Origin: Endotrypanum monterogeii
Taxonomy: Eukaryota; Euglenozoa; Kinetoplastea; Trypanosomatida; Trypanosomatidae
DNA: 64,000 nt
Reading direction: 5' to 3'
Assembly (NCBI GenBank): GCA_000333855.2
Contig: CM007319.1
Span: 84,255-148,254 of the forward strand
Part shown: positions 41,618 through 51,190 of the stretch, piece by piece
Position numbering within the stretch: position 1 is the first letter of the stretch
How the letters are laid out: every line of letters starts with the position of its first letter
Position numbers and translations under genes: made by a program
The notes under the pieces: generated by a model
Seen by the model: only the letters and a program-made list of their open reading frames with translations
Database searches by the model: none
Told to the model about the DNA's origin: nothing

Positions 41618-42353
41618 GGTGGAGAGTCTCTGCGCTGATAACGCGTGTATCAACAAAGCCTACTGTATCCCTTCTCTTTGTAGAAGAACAGGCGCGTTGG
41701 TGGCACTTCAATACCGCTCCTGATCAGCCCATGCAACAGTAGTAGCAACCCTTGGCACAGGAACAAAGCTGGAGGCGACAGTGTACTTCATGCCCAGTGG
41801 CTGTGTGCACATAGGCCGCGATCCACGGCGAGCCCTGCAGTCACACATGTCGGCGTGTGCGCAGGTGGCGTTCTCTTTGTGTGGGCTGATAGCTACGACT
41901 GCTCAAGCACTTGAAAACCCCACACGTGTTTGTGTCAACTCACTTTATCCGATTCAGGCCTTGGGGGGGGGGAGGGAGGGAGGTGGTGAGCGCTGCCGTG
42001 GGTGGGCAGGGACCCCTCGCTGTGGCGATTGTCGTTGTTCTTTGCCATCTACTACAATTTTTCTCTGCTGCCTTTTCTTGCTTTCCGGTTATGATTCTTG
42101 TCAAGTCAACAACAAAAAATAATTGACGCTCATCTCAGTCATGTTGCGTCAGAGTCGCCTTCTTCTGCGGTTGGGATCTCTGCTTTCCTCGCCCGACAGG
42201 GTTCTGCATTGCTCCAGAGTTCCACCATCGAGGGATGATTGCACAGAGAAACGCTTTTGCTTCTCTCTCCCTATCCCCTCACGGATCACTTCCTGAGTTT
42301 CTACATCTTGGTAGTGGGTGTGTTGTCTTTCCCTGGTGCGATGTGCGTGAATG

Positions 42354-42370
42354 CACACACACACACACAC
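42354..42370. repeat. (AC)n microsatellite
   Basis: Perfect AC dinucleotide run followed by imperfect CCACACCC units. Confidence 0.8.
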
Positions 42371-42879
42371 CCACACCCATACCTGTGCACACTTACTCAT
42401 ATATCTACCTCCCTTTCGCCTTCTGCTACACCTGATTGAACATAATCCTTGTGATGGAACACATCGTGCTTCTCCACCAGACAACAAAGCATACTTATGT
42501 ATACATATTTCATGTTTACATCTTCACAGGCAGTGTTATTTTCTCCAGCTTCCCCGATATACCCGCCCTGGACACTGAACTGACGTGTCAGCCGCCCTCC
42601 TCCTCTCCTCCCCTACTCCACGGTAGGTATCTGCTCCTCCTCTTTGTTTTACCCGTGTACCCCACCATCGTCCTCGCTAGATTCATTTCGCGTGTTCGAG
42701 TGGGCACTCGTATTGCTGCACTTTGGCGGGCGTGTCGCGACTTGGAAGGCACATTTTCCAGAGGCCACATAAAAGTTTACTTCTTTTCACCCACCCACGA
42801 GGTGCGGTGCTGCTGTGAACAGAATCCGCTGAGCTTGTAAGCTTTTGCGCGGGGGCATTGTCGCCAGCGACTTCGCTGA

Positions 42880-42942
42880 TCCCTTTTTATTTTTTTAATT
42901 CTTTTTTAATTTTTATTTTCACTTGTCCGCTACTCAATCTAG
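42880..42942 (+). promoter_or_regulatory. Candidate spliced-leader acceptor of HAP2
   Basis: A long T-rich stretch without AG from about 42880 ends at TCTAG with AG 42941-42942. A second tract at 42945-42970 with AG 42975-42976 is an alternative. Both lie upstream of the ATG at 43030. Confidence 0.5.
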
Positions 42943-43029
42943 CGCTTCTGTCTTCTCCCCCCTCCTTTTTGGCCAGCCGCGCAGCTTTCATTTCTCTTGG
43001 GTAGCTGGTCGCCACGTCACCCGGCAGCA

Positions 43030-45678
43030 ATGGTGCACACGAAGTTGTACTCTGACGTACGCAGCTTTCTAGGCAGCCAAAGTGATGTGCCGCAGTCATG
43101 GTGTGACTCGCTTCTGAGGATTATGTGCAAGTACCGTGGACTATTGATCACTCTCTTCGCGTGTCTGTCGATGCGCCAGGCTGCCTTTCTTCTTCTGGCT
43201 TTGCTGACGTGTCGCACGGCATGGAATATCATGTACGCTCAGTTGGCAGCGCCGACATCCTCTGTGTTGTACCGTTTTTATCGACCGCACCGGTTCGCGC
43301 TTACACAGGGGACACGCTGTGTGGTTCTGCTCCTTGTTTTTCATCTCTGCCTAGCTCAGCCCACACAGTCCTCGTTCGTCTCGTCCTCGGCTATCTCGTA
43401 CTGCAGGGACCCCGGAGACGAGAAGCTGAACTGCGCAAAGAAGATGGTTGTGTCGGTGACAGTGGATGGAGGACAGCGGGAGGGTCAAGAGTCGCTTCTG
43501 CTTCTCAACTCCGCCGAAGAGTCGACGCTGGGCAACACCACGACCGTCCAATTTTCGCCCATCCGCATCACGGTCAGTCGCAGCGCTGTGCGCTACCGCT
43601 ACCCTATTTTCTATGTGCAGAACTACAACGCGAAGCCGTACGAGTCGACTGTGAAAGGACAACTATTGAATCAGTGCAACGCCGAATTCGATGCACGAAA
43701 GGCGACGTGCGGGTTGGCCTATGATGATGCGGGCAGGGCCATCCCGTATTCGCAGGGATTTTGCTGTGACTGCAGCGCATGCCAGTCACTTGGATTCTGC
43801 AGCCCTGGTGCGCGTGCGAGTGTGTCGTGCAACGTCCTCAATCATTACACGACCGCCTCGTGCCTGCGCTTTCACGAATTGTGGTATGCCGGGTACACAA
43901 TTGGTGGTTACATTACGTGGTATACGCTGAATGTGACTCTATCTCGCGATGTCTCTCGCCGCAGCGATAGCGAGGGTTCGGCCAAGACAACTGTGACGCA
44001 GAAGGCTGTATTGCAGCTTTCAACCTCCAACAGAGGAGATAAAGCGGATGGCGGGTGGAATGTGATGGCCAGTATCCTGGGAACCTTTGCCTCGGAGGAC
44101 CAACCCCTCGACCTCACATCGCGCATGCTGTTTGCCCCAATTTCCCCGCCCGGCAACAGACGCGTGCAGTCCGGGACAGAGGAGTGGATGTTGATCCCGT
44201 CCAGTTTTGTCACGCTCAACGGACGCGAGTGCGACAAGATCGGTGTATCCTATGAGGCTTTCGCTTCGCAAGGTAATCGTTGCAATCTTCAGCATGGCAG
44301 CTGTCTCAATTCCCAGCTGGACGACTATCGCGCTTCCGATCTAAAGCGCATCACCGCTGGGAATAGAGGCTTATATATGGTTCCCAGTTTTGGCAACTTC
44401 AGCATTGAACGTGGCACAAACAAGTCGCCGTTTCTCACTCACTTCCCCGCCTCCCCAGCAGCAACAGTCGTCAGGATAACCGCCAGCGCGGACGATCTGG
44501 TGTACATCGTCAACCTTGCCGTGGGTAGAATCCTTTCCGCTTCCCTCAACAAGGCCGTGATCAGGGCCGACTCACAGGATGGTATTATGACGGTGGTGGT
44601 GCGCAACTCAGCAACAGTGACGGGGCGTCTCGTCGTCGGCCTTATCAATTGCACTGAAGGTGTTTTACCCATGACGGCGCGAGTGCTTTCCCTTGAGCCA
44701 CAGCAGAAGTCTACTGTAACCTTCGATGTCCACGTCCGTAGTGCCGGCATGATCACAGATGCAAACTGCACAATTGTGGTGCGGAACGTGGAGGAGGAGA
44801 TCACTGATTCGTACACGATTTCGTGGAAGGTGTCCCCGACAGAGTTCACGAACGGTACACAGGGCGGATCGGTGGACGGGAATGACAGTATTTTCACTGA
44901 GGAGTTATCTGCAGTGTCATGTGCAAGGTGCAGCTATTTGAATATTTTATGCGCAATGCAGAGATGGTGCTGGCGGCTCTTTTTGTTAAACGTTCTTGGC
45001 TATCTCGTGATAGTGGGTGTTGTGTTGTGTGTCTCATGTTTTTGGCGTTCCCTTTGTTCCTGTCTTCGCTGCAAGGAGGAGAGGGCCCCTCGTAATCACC
45101 ACATCGGTGACGTGGAAGCGGTGCAGATGGACCAGTTGAGCCAATGGGAGTCTCACTTGAGGGGCCGTCCCAAGATTGGCAGCGTTAACTCGTCTCGCCT
45201 ACTCGACTCGGACGACTGTCGGAGCGCCTACACATTACTTCAGACTGCAGCACAGGCCAGCCTGCCCCTACCACCGCCACCACTGACTTCGGTCACCATG
45301 CTCAATCCGGCCCACATGTACTACTCAGAACCTGGTTTTTCGACGGTGGGCAGCTGTTTCGCGCCGGCGTCGCCGATAGCGTACCCCATGTATCTCCCAG
45401 AGGATACATCGCATCTATCAGCTATGCCGCCATCGCCGACGCGCATGTTTTCTCCTGCGCCGTTGCCGAGCGCTGCACGGTGTCCCTACGGTGACGACGA
45501 TGCTTTTCTAGAGAACCCATACTTACCAGCGCAAGACTTTCTTCTCAACTCCCCAGCGCGCACAGTACCGTTCACGTCGTCACTCACGCCATCACGTGTC
45601 ACTAGGGTGGGCTCGCTGTGCAGTGAGGATGATGCCAGCCACGCCGCAGGTACGGTTCAGCACGTTTCGGCATTGTAA
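43030..45678 (+). CDS. HAP2: Gamete fusogen HAP2/GCS1
   Basis: An 882-residue membrane protein from the first ATG at 43030 (the frame is open 33 nt upstream without an ATG). The ectodomain carries HAP2-GCS1 hallmarks: a cysteine cluster CCDCSAC at about 245-251 followed by QSLGFCSPG and VSCN, then ASCLRF with its cysteine at 278, and the WYAGYTIGGYITWYTLNV segment (about 287-304). A transmembrane helix at about 650-672 (FLLNVLGYLVIVGVVLCVSC) is followed by a Cys-rich juxtamembrane stretch, possible palmitoylation sites, and a cytoplasmic tail of about 210 residues. HAP2 is the eukaryotic class II fusion protein that merges gamete membranes. Two hydrophobic N-terminal segments (about 48-70 and 95-110) precede the mature domain, so the true signal peptide may be the second one. 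Its presence is consistent with a sexual cycle. Confidence 0.88.
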   Translation: MVHTKLYSDVRSFLGSQSDVPQSWCDSLLRIMCKYRGLLITLFACLSMRQAAFLLLALLTCRTAWNIMYAQLAAPTSSVLYRFYRPHRFALTQGTRCVVLLLVFHLCLAQPTQSSFVSSSAISYCRDPGDEKLNCAKKMVVSVTVDGGQREGQESLLLLNSAEESTLGNTTTVQFSPIRITVSRSAVRYRYPIFYVQNYNAKPYESTVKGQLLNQCNAEFDARKATCGLAYDDAGRAIPYSQGFCCDCSACQSLGFCSPGARASVSCNVLNHYTTASCLRFHELWYAGYTIGGYITWYTLNVTLSRDVSRRSDSEGSAKTTVTQKAVLQLSTSNRGDKADGGWNVMASILGTFASEDQPLDLTSRMLFAPISPPGNRRVQSGTEEWMLIPSSFVTLNGRECDKIGVSYEAFASQGNRCNLQHGSCLNSQLDDYRASDLKRITAGNRGLYMVPSFGNFSIERGTNKSPFLTHFPASPAATVVRITASADDLVYIVNLAVGRILSASLNKAVIRADSQDGIMTVVVRNSATVTGRLVVGLINCTEGVLPMTARVLSLEPQQKSTVTFDVHVRSAGMITDANCTIVVRNVEEEITDSYTISWKVSPTEFTNGTQGGSVDGNDSIFTEELSAVSCARCSYLNILCAMQRWCWRLFLLNVLGYLVIVGVVLCVSCFWRSLCSCLRCKEERAPRNHHIGDVEAVQMDQLSQWESHLRGRPKIGSVNSSRLLDSDDCRSAYTLLQTAAQASLPLPPPPLTSVTMLNPAHMYYSEPGFSTVGSCFAPASPIAYPMYLPEDTSHLSAMPPSPTRMFSPAPLPSAARCPYGDDDAFLENPYLPAQDFLLNSPARTVPFTSSLTPSRVTRVGSLCSEDDASHAAGTVQHVSAL

Positions 45679-46587
45679 TGGCAGGGGCAGCCATTAGCTG
45701 AAGTGCACACACTGTACGCGTAACAGATTAGCGCGACTCGCATCGCCGCCCCACGCTTCCTCTCCCTTCTAGACGGGGTGCCTGCCTTCCCCTCTTTCTT
45801 CCATGCAGTTGACGCTCTCGGTGTACACAGTTGTACACCTTTTTCTCGACTTTTGCGCGTACAGAAAAGGGAGGGGGGGGGAGGGAGGGAGGGGGACAGG
45901 GGCTTCCCTTTTGACTTCGTTATCTGCAGCTCCCCTCCTCACACTTCGTGCCAGTTGATACTGTGTATGTTTTCGTTCCATCAATCCTTTTTTTTTGTTT
46001 CTGTTTTCATTTAGTAATAAAAAAAAGTTATTTTAGTTTCGCTTTTTGTTTGTATTCCTTGACCTTTTTTTTTTTTATCTCTACGTGGATGCTTTGTGTG
46101 TCTGTGTGTGTGGATGCAGAGTGCACCGCGCATCTTTATGTTCGCGCCTTCTCTTGTACACTCCATCCTTTTATTTTGAAAACAAATCCTCTCCTCTTTT
46201 TTGTATTCCTTGTTCACAAGTTCAAGCGTGTATGCTACCTTAAAACAAAGTGGTACACTCTCGCGCTGTTTTCCCTGTTTCCCACGATTTTAGTTTCCCT
46301 TATCCTTATCCCCCCCGCCCAACGATCACCTTTTTAGTGTGTTCACTTAAGTGTACTTCCCACGTCCATTTTCATTTGTACGACCGCGCATCAAATCAAC
46401 CCGCTTTTTTCTCGCTGTTTTCCGCACATCATGTTTCGGTGCCCGTTTCGCCCATTCCTAGTGTTCTCAAAGGTTCGGGTGAGCAAGGAGGAGGGGGAGA
46501 GGGAAGGGGGTATGGATTTCTTCCTTCAACGGACTGCCGTTTTCCCTCCCCCCTCGAGATTCGCCGTGTACCTATCTCTTATACTCG

Positions 46588-46590
<3 letters not shown>

Positions 46591-46624
<34 letters not shown>
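46591..46624. repeat. (AT)n microsatellite
   Basis: Perfect AT dinucleotides over about 34 bases, followed by a short TG run. Confidence 0.9.
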
Positions 46625-46628
<4 letters not shown>

Positions 46629-46910
46629 GTGTGTGTGCGTAAATGTTTGTATAAGTCTTTGTGTGTATTATTATATTTGTGTGGAGTCCCCGCAGTAATG
46701 ACACGGTGGTTAATGGCAACGCCAGAGCAAAAAGAAAATTAGTCCTACAACGGGGCAGAGAAACGAATGCATACGCCCACACAAAAAGAAAAGTGCTCAA
46801 GCTGGTGGAAATGCGACCCTCCTTTTTTACGGATGAGGCGAACCTGACTTCCGTTTTGTTCCGAGATCGGACGTCACCGTCCTTCTCCGCTTTCTCTGTC
46901 CCTGTTCATT

Positions 46911-46932
46911 GTGTGTGTGTGTGTGTGTGTGT
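46911..46932. repeat. (GT)n microsatellite
   Basis: Perfect GT dinucleotide run of about 22 bases. Confidence 0.9.
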
Positions 46933-47410
46933 GCCTTGATGCAGGTTGGGTGTACCTGGGAGCTCTTCTCCCTCTGACCTTAGGGCGTTTTAGGAAGGTC
47001 TAGATGAAATGATGTGTGGTTTCTTTCTCAATCCACGAGCTACCCTTTTTTTCGTTTTGCTTTATCATCTCCTACTGTACAACTGAAGGCGCGGCGATCG
47101 AGTCCCAACTGTTGTCCAGGCCACTGCTTCTTTTTGCAGTGGGCTCGAGTGACTACGAAGAACCGCTGCACTTCTCTTCTATTCCAACATATCCATGCGC
47201 ACTCTCACGCATAGACACACCTACACATTTATTTTAATAGATAGATATTTTGTCATAGAATGTAAACAAACAGATTTACCTTTTCCATGATTAAAGGGTT
47301 GCGCTGCTGACGATCAGTTGCTGTCTTCGTGTTCCGAATTCCCCAGCAGGACATTGATCACCTTGCGTCTATTTGCTCTGTCCGAAGCTTGAGGTAGTAG
47401 TTGACGTCTG

Positions 47411-47458
<48 letters not shown>
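47411..47458. repeat. Compound (CA)n(TA)n microsatellite
   Basis: Twenty bases of CA followed directly by about 28 bases of TA, the same compound layout as at 18909. Confidence 0.9.
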
Positions 47459-47460
<2 letters not shown>

Positions 47461-47504
47461 AGAATAGTCCTCAGTGCGGTGGCTTCATCTTACTGTACGG
47501 GAGC

Positions 47505-47522
47505 TCCTGTTTTGTACCCCAG
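47505..47522 (+). promoter_or_regulatory. Candidate spliced-leader acceptor
   Basis: Pyrimidine-rich stretch ending TTTTGTACCCCAG with AG at 47521-47522, 48 nt before the ATG at 47570. If used, it excludes any start upstream of 47522. Confidence 0.35.
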
Positions 47523-47569
47523 GTCTGGTGCACAGCCTCCCCCTTTTTCGTCACCCCCCTCTCCTGACA

Positions 47570-48541
47570 ATGGACTCAAGATCCTGTGCGACCACGTCGT
47601 CGCCGAAGACGGCTGGACTCACCAAGTATGCTCTCTTACTTGCAGGATTGGAGAGAAGCTGTCAAGTTACACCCGATACGAATGTTCGATCCACTCTGCA
47701 CATGGGGGGGTCGAAGGGTCGATGTGCTTCCGCGGAACCAGCCCACCTCACCAAGTCGCCAGAGTCGGTGCATGCGCTCTCCTCATCCGCTGCTACTGAT
47801 TTTTCTTTGTCAACGTCCTTCGCTTCGTATTCCCCGTTTCGGGCCCAGCGGCGCCACAAACCCACCAGCACCCCTTCCAATGCGTCAATGATGCCATTTG
47901 AGCTCCGTGTTCATCACCGGCGCAGAAGGGGCGTCCGTGATGGAACGCATCACAACTGCGAGGCTCTCGCAGAAAACGTGAGCCTCATGTCTCCATATGC
48001 CACACTGTCAACGAGACCCTCAACTCATTCGCCTGGGTCAGTAGTCAACGTGCTCAGCGGCGACACCAACTCGACACTAGCTGCTCTTGGCTGGTCGGAG
48101 AGTAAGCCTCAGTACCTTCGCGGCGTCGGCAGTGAGACAGACAGTAGCGCTCCGGGGACCCAATATATCCGCACCTCGGACGACTACTTGCACTACTACC
48201 TTGCTCGCTATGCTCACCAGATTTTGCCCAAGTCTCCTTGTCCCACTGTCAGCACTGCCCCTCCAATGGCGCGCAGAGAGGCCCACCGCAACGAGGAGGG
48301 CGTTGCGGAAAGCCCACGAGTGCCCTTTCCAGGTCATCCCGATGTTAGCGAGGTGCTCGCAGGCAACGAAGTGTCGGCCATGAGCTGCTGGATAGCTTCC
48401 CCACCACTCATCAGTATTACAGGTTGCTCACCCATCCGGGCGGGTGGAGGCGACACGTTTGTGGAGGCAGTCGAGTACAGTGGGGGTGCGGGTTGCACAG
48501 GTTTAGGGAATGTCGTGTGCCGTCTCAATTTCTCCCCCTGA
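47570..48541 (+). CDS. Hypothetical protein, 323 residues
   Basis: From the first ATG at 47570 the frame encodes 323 residues. I recognise no domain. The first half is rich in Ser, Thr and basic residues, including an HHRRRRG cluster near 115-120. The second half has a more structured segment around residues 205-220 (TSDDYLHYYLARYAHQIL), which could form an amphipathic helix. No signal peptide or clear membrane helix is visible. Codon usage looks coding-like and the frame is longer than the noise frames nearby. It lies between HAP2 and the kinase locus on the same strand. Confidence that it is a gene is moderate; function is unknown. Confidence 0.55.
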   Translation: MDSRSCATTSSPKTAGLTKYALLLAGLERSCQVTPDTNVRSTLHMGGSKGRCASAEPAHLTKSPESVHALSSSAATDFSLSTSFASYSPFRAQRRHKPTSTPSNASMMPFELRVHHRRRRGVRDGTHHNCEALAENVSLMSPYATLSTRPSTHSPGSVVNVLSGDTNSTLAALGWSESKPQYLRGVGSETDSSAPGTQYIRTSDDYLHYYLARYAHQILPKSPCPTVSTAPPMARREAHRNEEGVAESPRVPFPGHPDVSEVLAGNEVSAMSCWIASPPLISITGCSPIRAGGGDTFVEAVEYSGGAGCTGLGNVVCRLNFSP

Positions 48542-49274
48542 CACGTCGCCAAATTTCTCACAGATGTTGTTCGAGTATGTAGGGTATGGTCATTCAATCA
48601 CGCGGCAGCAGGCAAGGGGAAAGGGAGGGTGTGCGCGAGAGCATAGGGGCGACCGAGAGGGGGCAAATAGTTTTGATTGCGTTTCTCCTCAAGAGGTCCT
48701 GTAAAGGTGGAAGTATATCCACAACAGTCGCATGCCCTACTGCTTTAGTGCAAAAGCCTCATGCAAACCGTCTGCATACAACTCGTTGAGGTGCAACAAG
48801 GGACGTGGCTATTTTTTTTTAATATATATCTGTGCAGGCAAGAGACAATTGTAGGCATGTAGGTGGTGTTTATCAGTGCGCTTGTGTTGCACACTTGGCG
48901 TCTTCGATGTGAGTGGAGGCGCTGCTGTTGATCAGGGGCACCTGTAAGGCACTCTCCGTTTTCGCTTCCACGTGTAGAGCACTGCGCCGGAGCTATCGCA
49001 GTCGGCCTTTCTCGGCAACCCCCTCTTGCCCGACGCTATCATTTCCTACGCACCTTTGCTCTGCGTCGTGGATCGCTGGCGCATTGGCCATTCGTTTTTT
49101 TTTGTTTCTCTTTTCGATGGCACCGTAACATCCCTGACCTCGTGGGGAACGTATCTATACTCCTGTTCCCCACACGCGAATAAAAGGGAGAAGAGGGCAT
49201 CGGTCGACCCTTCGTTGCTTCTATGGTGATTTGATATTGGGTCTATCTAGTCGTCCACCGCTGCCGCCCACACG

Positions 49275-49299
49275 ATATATATATATATATATATATATA
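49275..49299. repeat. (AT)n microsatellite
   Basis: Perfect AT dinucleotide run. Confidence 0.9.
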
Positions 49300-50804
49300 G
49301 ATGTGTACGCTCATCTAAAGGCTTCCAGTCGCGATGGTCCCTGAGTGTTAAGGGGACCCTCCCCCCTACCTCCTCACCTCCCGTGCCCGGTGTCGAGAGG
49401 GGGGGGGGACAAGACGCCTATCGCCGGTTCGACTACCTCTGTATCTCTGCTGCCAACGTCTGGGTATTTTCTGTTTCATTAAACGTTCGGGGGGTCCTAC
49501 GGCGAGGCGAGATGAGGTTGATGTATGAATTTGCCTCGCAGCAGTCTTGTGGTCAGCGGTGCTGCATCGAAGAGGCTGTGCGTCAGTACAAGTCTTTGCA
49601 GTTTTCGTTGGATATACGACTGATCACTGTGAATCAAACACAATTTGCTAAGCCTTCACTGCATCCTGACAGGGAATCGTTATCGACATCGAGAAAATAT
49701 ACTTGGTTTGTGAGTGCTGCAATGGGGTCTGTCGGCACGTGATGTGCAAAGTGATGGCGGTTGAAGTCTGAGGCAGAGCCCCTGTTATATTTGTGTTTGT
49801 AAGCCTGCGCTGTAGCGCGTCCCCATCGCCGGTCATCCCCCTTCTCCCTCCCTCCCCCCCGCTCTTAAGATTCTGTGGATGGTATGGGTACGTGCGCGTG
49901 GAGCGGACTTCTATCTGACAAACCGAATAAAAAGGAAGAGACTGATCAAGTACAAACAGATGCCCAATAAGGCTCTCTCTGCACTCTGCAGCGTCTCGGT
50001 GCAAGTGTGCACTTGCCTTGGCTTGTCACATCTATTGCGGAGCGACTCTCTAAAAAAAAAAAAGCGGGTGGAGGTGTGTCTCTTTTGGGCGTAGGTGTAG
50101 TGGTTGGGAAAGTTTTCTTCCCCCCCCCCACCACACACACGTCCCATGCAGGAGTTGCTGTCGTCACAGGTTTTCCTCTGAATCGGCAGTATGTCACGGG
50201 TGGAGGAAGATGGAAACGTATCGTGTCGCGAGCGCACCGTTGTATGTAGAAGGAGACCATAATCGTGGCTCGGAACATTATCTTACGTTTCTTGCTCTGC
50301 CGTCGTGAGGAGGCGGCGCAATATTTACCAAGGGCATGATCATCGTCACATACTTCCTTAATGGAAGGGTTTGGATGAGGAGAGAATATTCTATTACCGA
50401 AGCGGCGGAGCAGAGAAGAAAAGAAGTCAAGGGCGTAGGGTGAGCAATGCGCAAAAGGTGTTCTGTCCCATTGTAGGGGTTCACCGCGTGTGTGTAGCTC
50501 TCACCACTCGTTATTTCGTTCTCTCGCTTCGGGGGTTTCCTCACTCCGTATCACCGTTCTGCCCATTATCTCAGCTTCTGTTTACGACTCCACAGGCGTC
50601 GAGCTCTCCCCTCAGCTACCCTTCATGCTTCAGGCGCGCGTGTGTGTGTATGTGTGTGGATTTTGCTCATATGTATTTACTTGCTCTCATTTTTCTTCGT
50701 CCGGCCCTTCTCGTTTTTTTTTTTCCATGACGACAAAAAACACTCAGTGCAGCACACCTCTCGAGTAGAGCAAATAAACGTCTATATGTATCTAGATTTA
50801 TATG

Positions 50805-50809
<5 letters not shown>

Positions 50810-50835
<26 letters not shown>
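50810..50835. repeat. (TA)n microsatellite
   Basis: Perfect TA dinucleotide run of about 26 bases. Confidence 0.9.
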
Positions 50836-50837
<2 letters not shown>

Positions 50838-50911
50838 GTAAGTAGGTGTAATACAGAGTCATAGTAACCACACGCACGTAGCCACATCCTTTTCTACTGC
50901 ACCTGACTCGA

Positions 50912-50939
50912 CTCTATTATTTTTCCCTCCACCTCACAG
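50912..50939 (+). promoter_or_regulatory. Candidate spliced-leader acceptor of the kinase gene
   Basis: T/C tract 50912-50935 ending CCTCACAG, AG 50938-50939, leaving about 250 nt of leader to the ATG at 51191. Confidence 0.5.
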
Positions 50940-51190
50940 CTGATGTTTTTGCTCACACGCCGTCATCGCTTACCCTTGACGTCCTGTATCCCCTTCCTCG
51001 CTCCAAGCGACAGAGAGAGAGCAACTACTAAGCTTATCACTTTTTAGGCGCGCACCACCGCCGCGCGTACGTGTGGCTCCGTCGGAGAAATCCGTCAAGG
51101 CGGGAAAGGGGGGGAGGTCGTGCCTGTTCATGTCTCTTCCCTCTTGTCAGCAACTTCATCGTCAGCTGCAGCACATCCTCCTTCGTCGCC

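Larger units (their letters stand above)
41140..41960. other. Composition island, possible degenerate retroposon
   Basis: This stretch lacks the T/C bias of its flanks and shows several medium open frames with no recognisable protein. Its size (roughly 0.5-0.8 kb) and intergenic position would fit a SIDER-type degenerate retroposon, which is common in Leishmania 3' UTRs. I cannot confirm the SIDER signature from memory, so this is a suggestion only. Confidence 0.2.
39127..43029. other. 3.9-kb gene-free region before HAP2
   Basis: No intact gene is supported. The first half is pyrimidine-rich with a long CA repeat at 39501-39533 and T runs near 39572 and 39866. A more balanced island at about 41140-41960 may be a degenerate retroposon (SIDER-type) or decayed gene; separate entries cover it. 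A/T-rich DNA at 42880-42925 leads into the HAP2 splice acceptor. Confidence 0.5.
45679..47569. other. 1.9-kb intergenic region
   Basis: No gene is supported. Contents include a G-run block at 45866-45897, T runs, TA (46591-46624), GT (46911-46932) and compound CA/TA (47411-47458) microsatellites. Confidence 0.5.
48542..51190. other. 2.6-kb intergenic region
   Basis: No convincing gene. TA microsatellites at 49275-49299 and 50810-50835, a G run near 49401, A11 at 50052-50062 and a C run near 50121 are present. The open frame at 49383-49742 resembles nothing known. Confidence 0.5.
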
